From Saccharomyces paradoxus (taxonomy: Eukaryota; Ascomycota; Saccharomycetes; Saccharomycetales; Saccharomycetaceae): a stretch of DNA of 64,000 nt. Shown piece by piece: positions 49,100 through 60,212 of the stretch (its first letter is position 1; each line of letters starts with the position of its first letter). A program made the translations under genes and the position numbers. Under the pieces are notes generated by a model. That model saw nothing but the letters and a program-made list of their open reading frames with translations, was not told the origin of the DNA and ran no database searches. The DNA is taken from contig NC_047493.1 in assembly GCF_002079055.1 (NCBI RefSeq), forward strand, positions 992,001-1,056,000, in the 5' to 3' direction.

Positions 49100-50521
49100 A
49101 TGACTTCGAAAAGGCAAAAATGTGTCAAACAGGCATGCGACTGTTGTCGTGTGCGTCGAGTGAAGTGCGACAGTAAAAGGCCGTGTAGCAGTTGTCTGCG
49201 AAACAATTTGAGCTGCACTTATCTACAACCGTCTAAAAAGAGGGGTCCGAAATCTATAAGGTTAAGGAGCTTGAAAAAAATAGCAGAAGTGCAGATGGTA
49301 AGCAGGACTAATGCCATCACGACTACTCCGGCGATGCGTATGAAGGTTCCGAAGAAGCTGATCGAGCAGTGCTTGCGGCTTTATCACGATAGTCTATACG
49401 TGATCTGGCCTCTACTTTCCTACGATGATCTTCACAAACTTCTAGAGGAGAAATACGAAGACAACTACGTCTATTGGTTTCTGATAGCTTTGTCGGCTGC
49501 CACCCTCAGTGATTTGCAAACTGAGATAAAGCTTGAAGACGGTACTTCTTTCACTGGAAGACAGTTATCCAGCCTTTGCATTTCATCGTGCCAACAATTC
49601 GACGACCTGGATAATAGCAATATATTCAACATTATGACATACTACTGTTTGCATCGTAGTTTTGCGCAAATATCCAATACGAGAACTTCATACCGGCTTT
49701 GTTGTGAAGCTGTTAGTCTAATTACAGTGGCTGGCTTACATCGGGAAGAAGCCTATGTGGCTCTTCCATTTGAAGAACAGCAGCTTAGACGGAAGTTGTA
49801 TTATTTGCTTCTCATGACGGAGAGATACTACGCCATATACCTCCATTGTGCGACAAGTCTGGATGCTACTATATCGCCGCCGCAACTTGAGTTTGTTTCC
49901 GATCCTCGGCTTTCTCTGGATAGCTTTCTAGAAATGATTAGGATATTTACCATACCAGGGAAATGTTTTTTTGATGCTTTGGCTGCTAACTCTGCCAGCA
50001 ATTCCTGCACCGAAGAGTCGCTGAAGAAAATATGGAAAGAACTTCATACAACACCTTCAGAGATAGAGCCGTGGTCTAATGGTTACATAGATATTTCGTT
50101 TTCTAGACATTGGATTAGGATACTAGCATGGAAGCTCGTGTATCTAATGAGGGGTACAAATTTTTCTTCGAATGTTAACAATGAGCGCATACCAGTCGAA
50201 ATCGCTCGGGATATGTTGATAGACACTTACTTGACCCCAGAAAATCTATATGATGTTCACGGTCCTGGGATACCGATCAAAACGCTTGAAATAGCCACTG
50301 CTTTGGTGGACATTGTAGGGCAATATGACCATAGTATGAAATTGGAGGCTTGGAATGTTTTGTATGATGTATCCAAATTTGCTTTTTCCTTAAATCATTA
50401 CAACAATGAAATGATCAAGAGGTTTTCCACAAAATGTCAGAGTGCCCTAATTACTTTACCCATTTCTAAATCTTTGCAATTAGATGATGATTCCAAGCAT
50501 GATGAGAACATAATTCCTTGA
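49100..50521 (+). CDS. MAL13: MAL activator (Zn2Cys6), MAL13/MAL63 type, cluster 1
   Basis: This 473-aa maltose-responsive transcription activator starts at ATG 49100 (MTSKRQKCVKQACDCC); the frame is open from a TTG two codons earlier. The Zn2Cys6 cluster C-x2-C-x6-C-x5-C-x2-C-x6-C spans residues 13-39, followed by a basic linker (KKRGPKSIRLRSLKKIAEV). The rest is the fungal middle homology region plus the C-terminal regulatory half that senses maltose with Hsp90. It ends DDDSKHDENIIP, close to Mal13/Mal33. All cysteines are present and the frame is intact, so it is probably functional. It should act on the isomaltase and permease beside it. Length equals S. cerevisiae MAL13. Confidence 0.93.
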   Translation: MTSKRQKCVKQACDCCRVRRVKCDSKRPCSSCLRNNLSCTYLQPSKKRGPKSIRLRSLKKIAEVQMVSRTNAITTTPAMRMKVPKKLIEQCLRLYHDSLYVIWPLLSYDDLHKLLEEKYEDNYVYWFLIALSAATLSDLQTEIKLEDGTSFTGRQLSSLCISSCQQFDDLDNSNIFNIMTYYCLHRSFAQISNTRTSYRLCCEAVSLITVAGLHREEAYVALPFEEQQLRRKLYYLLLMTERYYAIYLHCATSLDATISPPQLEFVSDPRLSLDSFLEMIRIFTIPGKCFFDALAANSASNSCTEESLKKIWKELHTTPSEIEPWSNGYIDISFSRHWIRILAWKLVYLMRGTNFSSNVNNERIPVEIARDMLIDTYLTPENLYDVHGPGIPIKTLEIATALVDIVGQYDHSMKLEAWNVLYDVSKFAFSLNHYNNEMIKRFSTKCQSALITLPISKSLQLDDDSKHDENIIP

Positions 50522-52382
50522 TTTTTTTTCATTTTCTGCTCACCTTCATTTGTGCTGAGAGGGGGATAACTTTTTATGGCAGGCAATTGTGTGTCTTTAA
50601 TGCGGGGGTAAAGAACCACTGCTGCTAGAGATTTCTCATCATGAAAAGAGTGCTTGGTTACTCATTTGGAGGCTAGTCTACAATTTCAAAATAGTCTTTA
50701 GCCGTTATACCCTGCTCGTTTGGTTACATTCAATGCCAATGTTACTTGTCCCGTCAACTTTAGCATCTCCCAGATTTTCTGTACCTGAACAGATGTTAAA
50801 GACAAATCGGCATTATTCCCTGAGAATAAGAATTAAAATTAGGTGGGATGGCTATGCATTGATGAGAGACAAGTTCAGCGTGAAAAAGATAGGAGGCATA
50901 TGGGAACTTCAGGCAAAGCCGTCCATTCTCATCGTTCCGTTTTGTATGATTCTGTTATCATAGTTAAGAGAAATTTAAATACGGCATGTTTAGTAATTTA
51001 GTACCACAGAATTACTTGGTACCATAATTGAGATACGAGCATAATAATTTCTTGAATATTTTTTCTCAATGTTAGAGAATTACTATATTTATAGATCATA
51101 GAGAGCACCATTACGCTTTTATCCTTGTGAATGGCCAAATATTTAAATAAGGAGTATGGAATTTAGCTTAAAAGCTACAATGGAGTAATGTAGTATTATT
51201 TATCATTGCAAATGTACCAAGAAATGGGTGTTCTTGGACCGATTTATGAAAAGTTTTGTTACAGTCACGTCGAGAGCATTACAATCTCTGGTACTAGGAT
51301 ACTCGAACAAATCATTCATTTCATCTCTCTAACACCGGAAAATGGATGTTAAAACTTATCAAGGAATTATTATGTGCTAATGTTCATTCACTTTCGTGTT
51401 GAAGATTCCATTTTAAAAAAAACAACCTTAGAAGCGGTTATTGTTAGATGTGGGAAACGCGTGGCTTTCTATTAAGTGGAAAAAGCGGAACAAAATATGA
51501 TGTATTTCACTACATCGTGGGTATTTTTCTGGGCGAGAAATTTCACTAATATGGTTAGTACACCACAATCCGCATTTTCTTTTTAGAGAATGGCATTATT
51601 TGCCATGTTTGTTGTTTTCACCCTTCATAATAGTAGGCCATTATCAATCGACTAACCTTTTGGGCGTCGTAACTAATTTCTCACTTATGCGTAATCTTTA
51701 AAGAGTATAAGGATATTTATCTGATGGAACTGTACGGTTTATACTTGTAAGGCAGATCAAAAACTTAAGAAAATTTTATATGTTGGCACTGTAAACTTAG
51801 AGTCTGTTTCAAAAGTTTTTTCTTGGGCTTCTGTTGCTATCGCTTGTAATTAATCTATGTGAATTTCGAGATTGGGCGAACTTTTAAACGAAGGATGCCT
51901 GTCGAATTAAAGCATGAAGGTTTCACTAGCGTAAACAAATACAGCCTCCTTCTACAAGTCATCGCCAACCGCCTTGTGTAATTTGCAAGGGTTTGTAACA
52001 AATTTATTTGGATTTTATAATGATATAAGCGCTTCCAATAAACGCATACGTCATATATCAAATATAATAGCAAATTTCAACATTATTTGCTATTTTTTCT
52101 CTACCTTAAAGCTTCATGAATACAAGAGAGATAGAACAAACTGAAAATACTGCTGATGTGTTGTGTGTTCGAGTTAATATCGACGCACGGAATACTTAGG
52201 AAAATACTTCGTTCTTCATTACTATTTGGTTCCAATTAATGTATGTATCATGAGTTTATTCCTTGACAAGGTAATTATGAATGTTACACAGAAGATCAAC
52301 TATATACAAAAAAGAATTTAGAGCTTTCTACAGGCCTTTGGAACAGTCGAAGAAATTATTTAACCATCCGAAAGAACTTTAT
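50522..52382. other. Convergent gap, activator 1 / AGT1-type permease
   Basis: This 1861 bp stretch between convergent genes is A/T-rich and contains only short frames. The longest, 76 codons at 50733-50963, has no recognisable domain. I see no tRNA, LTR or relic that I can name. It is unusually long for a convergent yeast gap, which fits subtelomeric DNA. Confidence 0.5.
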
Positions 52383-54236
52383 TTAAAATTCGTTGACTTC
52401 GTTTAGCCCATGCTGCATTGCGCTTGAGGACTGGTTAATAACGCCATCAACTTGCGGATCAATTTGAGACTCTTTCCTCTCGAAAGGATCGACTACAGTA
52501 GACGCAAATTTTCTAGCAGGGACACCTTGATTGAAAAGTTCATTAATTTCACTAAAGGTTCTACCAGTTGTCTCAGGCAAATCAATGATGACCCAAGCCA
52601 AAGTGACTGCAGTGAAACCGCCCCAATATAGACCGGTTTTGGCCCCCCAGTTCCAGTCGCTCACATTAAGCATATATGGCGTTAGAATGGCATTGATGAC
52701 GGCCATCAAATTGTAGCAAATACGGGCCAGCACAATAGTCTTGGTCCTTAATTCTGCGGATGGAATCTCTGCAACGATACAGTAAACCACAGCCCCGATA
52801 CCGGCGTTGTAGAAGAACGATAAAGCCAACAGTAAACCACCGGCACCGTTACTGGCATTGCTTCCAGAAGCAAACCCCATTCCACCAATGATAAATAGAC
52901 AAACCATTTGAAATGCAAGACCATAAGTCAGTATAGTCCATCTCCCAACACGGCCAGATATTACCCAGGAGCAAAGGGTGCCTGCTAAACCTAGACAGTA
53001 CTGAATAAGCGAAAAAGTGAACGCCTTGTCAGTGGCCATGCCTGCCCTTTCAAAGAAATATGTCGAGTAACCAAGTAAAACGGCACCGCTGCTATTCTGA
53101 GCAACCCAAGTCAAACACGCAAGTCTTGTTCTTCTTCCATCAACGCCCTTGAAACAGTTGAAGAACGACCCTGATTTCGATGCCAGAAGTCTTTCCTTCT
53201 CAATCGTCATCTCAATTTGCTTTAAAGTAATATCCACTTGAATCTCCTTCTCAGCAGCAGTGCCACTCAGAATCCTATTCAAGGACTTTTTGGCCTCCGC
53301 AATCTTATTCTTTCTCACCAGCCACCAAGGCGACTCAGGAGCGAAGAAAATACCAACAATTAAAGGCGCAGGCCAAATCCATTGTAAGGCGAATGGCAAT
53401 TTGTAACCTAGGTCAGAATCTCCCAAGTTCTCCTGAGAGTTTTTCATAATACCAGAGGCGAAAATTTGGCCAAACAACCAACAGATATTGGAGTAACTGG
53501 TCATGTAATATCTCAACGCTAGGGGACAAACTTCCGAAGCGTAAGTAACAGCCAGACTCTGGAAGCAGCCCCATGGCATAGCTGACAGAATTTGCCCTAC
53601 AGCGATCATGGCCAAACTTTTACAGTAGTAAAGGATGAAAATATAAGCAGTCAACAAACCAAGCGCCGTAATCATTGTATAACGGTTGCCGATGAATTCG
53701 ACCATGTAAGTGGTAATCTGTAAACCAATCATTTCACCACAAAGAACACACATGTTCAAACCAATTTGCCATTGCGAGGAAATTTCGTAGGAGCCTTCCG
53801 CATTCATAGTACCGAACTTCCTCTGGAAAACTGGCAATGCATAAAGTGCACTCAAAAGCGCAGTATCATAACCCTCCATAACCAGCGTAGTGGACACTAA
53901 AATAGACCATAAGGCAGCCTTTGGATATTTTCGCAAAGCTTGCCTCAAGGTCATGCTTTTTTCTTCGCTGTTAGCCTCATTGGCTTCATCAGTGGCAGCA
54001 TTCACCACCTTTATTGCATTATCATTATCATCGTCTGAATCAACCAATTGAGCTGAATTGGTGGTGAACTCCAGGTGACCCAACTCGAATACACCATCTT
54101 TTTTTCCTTCTTCAAAATCCTCAGTATTTAGAGCTCCACGTTGGTGTATTATATCACTGGAAGATCCAGGAATGCTAGTATTCCTATTATCCAAGGTATT
54201 ATTTTTCTTGTTTACGAATGATATGATATTCTTCAT
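52383..54236 (-). CDS. MAL11: Broad-specificity alpha-glucoside/H+ symporter, AGT1 type
   Basis: This 617-aa plasma-membrane transporter of the major facilitator superfamily matches Agt1 (the MAL11 allele of S288C, 616 aa) over its whole length. A polar, acidic N-terminal tail of about 100 residues precedes 12 membrane helices (the first begins KAALWSILVSTTLVMEGYDT). The sugar-porter motif APESPWWLVRK is near residue 300 and PETTGRTFSEINELF near the C-terminus. Agt1 carries maltose, maltotriose, trehalose, turanose and isomaltose with protons, so it could feed the isomaltases here. The frame is intact. The N- and C-terminal tails differ from cerevisiae more than the membrane core does. A TATA element lies about 100 bp upstream. 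Confidence 0.95.
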   Translation of the reverse strand: MKNIISFVNKKNNTLDNRNTSIPGSSSDIIHQRGALNTEDFEEGKKDGVFELGHLEFTTNSAQLVDSDDDNDNAIKVVNAATDEANEANSEEKSMTLRQALRKYPKAALWSILVSTTLVMEGYDTALLSALYALPVFQRKFGTMNAEGSYEISSQWQIGLNMCVLCGEMIGLQITTYMVEFIGNRYTMITALGLLTAYIFILYYCKSLAMIAVGQILSAMPWGCFQSLAVTYASEVCPLALRYYMTSYSNICWLFGQIFASGIMKNSQENLGDSDLGYKLPFALQWIWPAPLIVGIFFAPESPWWLVRKNKIAEAKKSLNRILSGTAAEKEIQVDITLKQIEMTIEKERLLASKSGSFFNCFKGVDGRRTRLACLTWVAQNSSGAVLLGYSTYFFERAGMATDKAFTFSLIQYCLGLAGTLCSWVISGRVGRWTILTYGLAFQMVCLFIIGGMGFASGSNASNGAGGLLLALSFFYNAGIGAVVYCIVAEIPSAELRTKTIVLARICYNLMAVINAILTPYMLNVSDWNWGAKTGLYWGGFTAVTLAWVIIDLPETTGRTFSEINELFNQGVPARKFASTVVDPFERKESQIDPQVDGVINQSSSAMQHGLNEVNEF

Positions 54237-54331
54237 ATTATATTATTCTGTAATGGTTCGATACTCTTTTGTGAATTATTACAGGAAAAAAAATCATCAG
54301 GGAAATTTCTCAAAAATAGATGATACCAAAC

Positions 54332-54341
54332 TATTTATATA
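54332..54341 (-). promoter_or_regulatory. TATA element of the AGT1-type permease
   Basis: Read leftward, the sequence is ATATAAATAG, a TATAAA-type element about 95-105 bp upstream of the permease ATG. Regulated sugar-transporter promoters of yeast usually have a TATA box. Confidence 0.5.
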
Positions 54342-55184
54342 GAAAGTGCGACACTTAGTCTTCTTCATCTTTCATTAGGTTCGCTGAACTTAAGTCTATT
54401 CCAGTTCAATGTATACATCACGATATGTCCTTTAACTCTGCTAAGTTGTCATTTCGTAGTAAAAATCAACGGATTATTACGTGATAGACCCAGCAGTGTT
54501 TATGACAATGGAAATTAAAACCGTAAAACTCCTTTCACGACAATTGTGCACATTCTTCTTTGGATGACCCGAGTGTAAAGCAAATTAGTAGCCATAGAAA
54601 AAAACCTTGTTCCTTGTGAGAAAAGAGGAGGCAAGAGGAGGCAAAATAAAAGAAATGTCGTGGGCCAAATACGAGCATTAAAAAGTTGAATTATTCAATG
54701 CTATATGCAGGAAATTTCTCGTTCTTTATCGTCGTTTCACCAATCCGAGTGCGGGATACGCGTCATACTTAGGCCGTAGTAATCACATAGCAGATTAAAA
54801 AGTTTCTTATGATATAACCTTCAAGTACTCATGCTTTTTCTAGTATTGTTGGTATGTTTTGAGGGGAAGTATCGTATTTTTGCTATTCCATATTCTTCAC
54901 CGACTTTTACCTTTCTATTCATACATTATGCAACGGAGCTCCCCAGAAATGCAATCCTTTCAGAAGATATACGTAGCATTTGGAATTATTTTCGGTAAAA
55001 AAAATCAACTGGTCAGCAGTAGATAGTACACAAAGATCTACCGCTTTCTTCGATTATTATCTAGTGAGCAGTGAGATATGTACCTGGAACTCAGGTACAT
55101 AATGCAACTTTCTACGGAGTACTCGTGGCTAGGTATCCTGCCGCACATTCATTTTTTGTATTACAGTAAACTCGTACGCAGAAA

Positions 55185-55227
55185 GTATGGAAATACGGGG
55201 AAATACGGGAAAATATGGGGAAATAAA
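55185..55227 (+). repeat. Short 10-bp tandem repeat, TACGGGGAAA-like units
   Basis: Successive units TATGGAAA, TACGGGGAAA, TACGGGAAAA and TATGGGGAAA follow each other, three of them exactly 10 bp long, giving one G-run per helical turn. The array is immediately upstream of the CGG-N9-CGG site. It may be a regulator-binding array or simple slippage. Confidence 0.55.
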
Positions 55228-55250
55228 CTTTTTTTCCATTTCCTTCAATT

Positions 55251-55265
55251 CGGAGCATTTTTCGG
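55251..55265 (+). promoter_or_regulatory. CGG-N9-CGG direct repeat, candidate MAL-activator site
   Basis: Two CGG triplets in direct orientation are separated by 9 bp, the spacing used by Mal63-family activators. The site lies about 1 kb upstream of the permease and 400 bp upstream of the decayed glucosidase. Confidence 0.4.
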
Positions 55266-55659
55266 GATAATAGTGAACAATATAAAGAAATTGCGTATAT
55301 TGCGGTGTCGTGCTTATATTGTGTTATATTATACCAGGCCGATACTATCAGAACTAGACGAAATCACAAATGGTATGAGCACAGCCACCACTGAGGGCAC
55401 GGCATCTTCGTAAAATAAATTAGAATTGGTAGCTTGTCCACCTGTGGATGCCTGTGAATATGATATTGAGAGACCAATTTTGACATTCTCTCTCGAATAT
55501 ATGACCTTACTGTTTTTTAAGGGCAACTAGGAGAAAGGTTATAACAGAAGGAAAAGTAGTAACATAAGTGATATATTCATGACAATTATTTGTAAATTAT
55601 CATAGTGAAAACAGATCACCGTCTACCAGATTTACCGCCCTAACTTCAACGGCTCCGGT

Positions 55660-56457
55660 GGCAATGGTATGATAGCTTTACTGCGACTAGTTTGAAGAGC
55701 TAAGCTTCGACGCGATGCCTGTCCTTTCATCATCTGAGTTTCCTCAGGAAGATATGGGTTATGATATCCCAACTATGGTCAACATGATTTCAACTGGGAA
55801 CATGAAGAGTGTCGTAAGGCGACTTATGACTCCTCAGTCGGCTATTGGTTTCGTAACAATATTGATGAGCTGAAAATTGACGTAGCTAGCATGTACTCCA
55901 AGGTTGGAGGCGTGTCAAATGATTCTTTCACCGATCCAATTACACCTTACGAGAATAAGGCAGATTTTCTTATACACGAATCACGCATTCATGAGTATTA
56001 TAAGGAAATACGCCAATAAATCCCGGAGGGTAAAGAAATTTCAAGTGTAGTGTAAGCTCATTCCGTTTACCTGGAAGACCTTGAGCTAGCTTTTACTGAA
56101 AGCTTTTTGTTAGTCGAGGATGCTTGGTGCGTGACTACCATCTATCTTCCTCGAAAATTATGATCGACGTCTCCGTGTTTCGCATTCTGGCTTTGAACCT
56201 CTTGGATGGTCCAAGGGCTTTACCGCCCTTATCATTACATTAACTAGAATTGCCTTCCAAGGTCGAGGCTGCTGCGACCTACTTCAAAACAGAGAGATTG
56301 AGCAAATATGGAACGTGTTCATACTGCCAGTATTTATGCTATCATCAAGTGTGAATATGATGAGAACTCGGGCAAATTAGAAAGGTTTCTGGGGTATTGG
56401 CCTTGCTTGCCAGAAGCAATGGGAGGGCGTTTTCCATGAGATGATGACGAGCCTAAG
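55660..56457 (+). pseudogene. Decayed IMA5-like isomaltase gene
   Basis: No open frame spans this stretch, but its pieces in shifting frames read as a GH13 alpha-glucosidase closest to Ima5. The pieces in order are FEELSFDAM then PQEDMGYDI (55709-55770); FNWEHEECRKATYDSSVGYW onward, including KIDVASMYSKV and RIHEYYKEI (55789-56010); PEGKEI; CKLIPFT; a piece matching the [11 protein letters not shown] region; and YAIIKCEYDENSGKLERF (56335-56390). About 115 codons are missing between the first two pieces, the acid/base Glu region is also lost, and there are several stops and frame changes. Asp-Val at the nucleophile site shows that the ancestor was an isomaltase. It faces away from the permease, in the place of a MALx2 gene. 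It cannot make a working enzyme. Confidence 0.85.
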
Positions 56458-58030
56458 TAAGTTTCACGAAGAATGCCAAACTACAAATTAATAATAATGG
56501 ATCATTTGGATATAGAATCAAATAGAAGCTTAATTAAAAATAATACCCCGCTCACCTCTTCTGGTAAAACCTCATGGGTGAAAAGGAGACAAAGAATACT
56601 CTGACATGCGTCTGCAACTTCTCATTCACAATTTGGACAACCAGATGTTGTTCATGCTCACTAAAAAGGTTCATACAGCAAAGAAGCGATGGATATCTTT
56701 AATCTCAGTAGGGGCACACCTATTTCTTAGTGCACAATTACAAAGTTTTTAATACCCTATTTGTGTGGTAATCATGCACCTTGCCGCCCACGAAAGTCTT
56801 CATAACTTGTACTAACAATGGTGTAAAGATGTATTCGATTCCAAGGATTTTCCTTTGGTGATAATTACTAGGCATTTACTTTTCTTTTGTCTTTTATTGA
56901 ACTATTATGGCTCTGCCAGGCACATTTGGTTAACTTTCGTTATCAATTCCGTGTTCTGTCGGCCAGCTGAAAGCTGTCTTCTGTTGACATCTCACTTAAG
57001 TTGAGATGCTTCATAATAAAATACATTGTAAACCATATATCGCTGTAGAGAGGCCTTAAATGAACAAATCTAAAATATTGCTAGCACCGAGGCCCTTCAA
57101 ACGTGTCAATATAAGGGCAATACCTTTATACTTATTTCAATCACTATTGAAATCTTTGAAACTTGAGCGACAAAACTGAAAATTTGCGACTGTTATTCAA
57201 TATTTGGTTCTCTCCTTGGGGTGCAAAAAATAATAGTCATCTAAGTGTTTCTTTTCATTCGCAACTAATCGGCCATCTCTTACAGTAGGAAATTAGGATG
57301 AGAATGAGGGGACCCATTGTATTTTAGCACAACTTATTTATAGTTCGTTGAAAAAATTCAAATAACTGCATGAAGGGTAATATCGAGCATCAAACTTGTC
57401 GTCTTTTGCCATTTTAAACATCTCCAGTGTGGTCTAATGCAAATTGAGTTTCGTGCAGTATCACGCATCTTATCTCTCGCAAATACCTGTAAATCGGACG
57501 AATTCGTGGATTAATATAGTTTACTTAAACCTCATACCAAAGGTTGTCGGAAGAAAAGGAGAAAACAATGGTACCTTTTCGAGCCTATGGGAATTGGACA
57601 ATATTTCAAAACACGGGAGATCGAACGATTCCACGAAACATTTCGTAACCAACAGTTCTTAAGGAAAACTTTTGTTTGTTCCGGATATCCGGGCAGAGAA
57701 GTTTCACAGGAAAGAAGCATTATCAGAATCTTGAGTTTGTCCTATCAATATTTCATATTCCAATCAACATATGCATGAATCTCGTACCAGGTTTTGGTGT
57801 ATTCTTGTGTAGAACCACAGGCTGTTTATTCTGAACTTCAATCGTTGAACAATATACAATAACGTTACGTGATCATGACATATATAAAAAATGTACAAAT
57901 TTATTGAATATAGAGTTAACGTTTGCTCTTTTGATAGCCTCCGCTCACTTATCCAGAAATAACCAGGAAAGCAGAGGTACCACTTTTCTCAGAGTTTCAG
58001 ACTCTTGAGCGAGCGCTGGCATCATCATTT
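56458..58030. other. Gene-poor spacer between relic and cluster 2
   Basis: This is 1573 bp with no supported gene; frames such as 57444-57662 are short and unlike any family. The left end may contain the further decayed 3' part of the IMA5-like relic, but I could not align it with confidence. Confidence 0.5.
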
Positions 58031-59800
58031 TCATTCGCTGATGTAAACTCTTCCTTCCCATGGCTTCAATGTTCTGGAAGATGCATCTATTTCCTTCTTT
58101 GGGTAGTTCCCAAACTCTAAATTAAACGATGGGCTATCATTTGGAATCGCGAAATCTATCACTTCAGAGCTAAAGTTCAAAGCAGCAAACAATGTTTTAT
58201 TATTGTGCTTCTTCGTGAAACTAAATAGCTTTTTGTTGTCTAAATCAATGAACTCAAAATCATAGCCATAAACAGCAATATCTTTGTGTGCTTTTCTAAA
58301 CTTCAAGGCCTCCTTCCAAAAGTTCAAAACTGAGTTGGGATCCTTGGTCTCGTCCTCAACATCAATGCCTTTTTTGAAAGACTCATTCAAATAAAACCAT
58401 GGCTTGGCATTAGGACCCGAGAAGCCAGCGTTTGGTTCTTCATGAGTCCAAGGCATAGGGGTTCTCGCATGATCCCTAGACATTAAAGCAATTCCTTCCA
58501 AAAACTTCTTCATTTGCTCTGATTTTTCACCATGCTCTTCCCTAATGAGCTTGTAATTGTTTCTGATTTCAACATCCTCGTACTTTTGGACAGGCCAGTT
58601 CTTGAAATTGATTTGGCCCAGCTCTTGTCCTTGATAAATGAACAAAGTGCCGGTCAGTGACGCCAACAGAACCGACAGTAACTTACCAGAAATGACACGA
58701 TTTTTTGGAGAATCGTCACCAAATCTCGTGATAGAACGAGGCTGGTCGTGGTTTTCCAGATAAATCGTTGACCAACAGTCTGTCCCGTTGATATATCTGA
58801 AAAGCTCTGCAAGGGCAATTTTCCAATCTTTCAATTCAAATGGGACCAAGTCGTAACGGAACAAGGGGGAAGTCCCAACATCAGTATGAGAGAAGTTGAA
58901 CAACTCACCAAGCTCGTGTCTTGAAGCACTCGTGTACAGTTTCTTGGTTTCGTCGGAGGCATGTTGCATCTCACCAACCGTCATAATCTCTCTGCCATCC
59001 TTAACTCTGTCTCTGATAAACTTGTTCATTTCTTGATGGAACTCGTGAATACGTGGACCATTTAAAGTCATTGGGTCACTGGATTGCCAAATTGAGGTTT
59101 CATCGATAATAGGGGCGTCTGGTAAGCCGTGGACTTTAGAATACAAGCTCCCCACATCGATTCTGAACCCATCAACACCATGGTCCAACCAATATCCAAC
59201 AGCACTTTCGTAGATTGCCTTTCTACACTCTTCACTTTCCCAATTCAAGTCAGGTTGACGAGTTGCAAACAAACGCAAGTAAAATTCTTGCGTCTTTTCA
59301 TCGAACGTCCATGCGGAACCGCCAAAATAGGACTTCCAGTTGTTTGGAGGAATTGGCGTGCCTTCAGCGTCGTAGCCCTTAGGAGGTCTCCAGAAGAACC
59401 AGTCACGTTTTGGGTTGGTCTTTGAGGATCTACTTTCCTTAAACCATTCATGCTCGCTGGAGCAGTGGTTGATGACCAAGTCGGTGATGAACTTCATACC
59501 AAGCTTGTGTGTCTTTTCGATCAGGGCAAAGCAGTCCTCATTGGTACCGTAGGTTGGCCACACTTTCTCGTAGTTGGCAATGTCGTAACCCATGTCATCT
59601 TGTGGCGAGTCGTAGAATGGCGAAATCCAAATGGCATCGGCGCCAAGCTCTTTGATGTACTCCAACTTGGAGGCAATACCCTTCATGTCACCCCATCCAT
59701 CGTTGTTGGAGTCTTTGAAACTTGCTGGGTAAATCTGATAGATGGTGGCCTCTTTCCACCACTTAGGTTCTGTTTCTGGGTGCGCAGAAGAAATAGTCAT
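58031..59800 (-). CDS. Isomaltase (oligo-1,6-glucosidase), cluster 2 copy
   Basis: This second intact 589-aa GH13 isomaltase has the same catalytic set (Asp215, Glu277, Asp352) and the isomaltase residue Val216 in [13 protein letters not shown]. Residues 1-147 equal the first copy except for Lys/Thr in EGTPIPP. The region around residues 178-250 is distinct ([33 protein letters not shown]), the segment around 250-315 is again almost identical, and the C-terminal third differs at many sites. Identity to copy 1 stops right at the start codon, so the promoters differ. It resembles the IMA2-4 group in kind, but I do not assign a specific orthologue. It is divergent from activator 2. Confidence 0.93.
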   Translation of the reverse strand: MTISSAHPETEPKWWKEATIYQIYPASFKDSNNDGWGDMKGIASKLEYIKELGADAIWISPFYDSPQDDMGYDIANYEKVWPTYGTNEDCFALIEKTHKLGMKFITDLVINHCSSEHEWFKESRSSKTNPKRDWFFWRPPKGYDAEGTPIPPNNWKSYFGGSAWTFDEKTQEFYLRLFATRQPDLNWESEECRKAIYESAVGYWLDHGVDGFRIDVGSLYSKVHGLPDAPIIDETSIWQSSDPMTLNGPRIHEFHQEMNKFIRDRVKDGREIMTVGEMQHASDETKKLYTSASRHELGELFNFSHTDVGTSPLFRYDLVPFELKDWKIALAELFRYINGTDCWSTIYLENHDQPRSITRFGDDSPKNRVISGKLLSVLLASLTGTLFIYQGQELGQINFKNWPVQKYEDVEIRNNYKLIREEHGEKSEQMKKFLEGIALMSRDHARTPMPWTHEEPNAGFSGPNAKPWFYLNESFKKGIDVEDETKDPNSVLNFWKEALKFRKAHKDIAVYGYDFEFIDLDNKKLFSFTKKHNNKTLFAALNFSSEVIDFAIPNDSPSFNLEFGNYPKKEIDASSRTLKPWEGRVYISE

Positions 59801-60212
59801 TAGTATATAATAAGTTTACGTGAGTAAATTTGATTAATCTCTTTGATTTACTTATGCTCTTGAAGTTTGAAATTTTCCCGATTGCAACACAACACATACT
59901 ACTCAGAACTTAATTGTGCCCTTTAAGTACTTTTTTATTTCATGGAAAAACGGATCTTCTTCATTCAAAGCAGTTGCGTGCCATGACAAGAGTTAAGAAA
60001 TGAGCTACTTTGTTTTTTCCGATTATCTCAGCGGAATAATAGAACATCGGCAAAATAACTCAGTGACGTAGATATGAAATTGTTTCATCACGGGGCTTAA
60101 TTTTGTGGGGTAACAAATGCACTAATCAACCTTATTTTCTAATCCATCTTTGGTTGAAAATTATGCTAGTGCTTATTTGTACAAATATTCTGGGGTTACT
60201 GTCTAAATTTCC

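Larger units (their letters stand above)
54237..55655. promoter_or_regulatory. Divergent control region, AGT1-type permease / decayed glucosidase
   Basis: This about 1.4 kb region lies between the permease start and the first trace of the IMA5-like relic. It has a TATA element read leftward at 54332-54341, a doubled AGAGGAGGCA repeat at 54624-54643, a 10-bp tandem array at 55185-55227 and CGG-N9-CGG at 55251-55265. In intact MAL loci this is the shared MALx1/MALx2 promoter. Short frames here (for example 55078-55413) are not supported as genes. Confidence 0.6.

Noticed and set aside
50733-50963. 76-codon frame in the convergent gap of cluster 1
   Set aside because: It is short, without domain or context support, and within the length range of random open frames.
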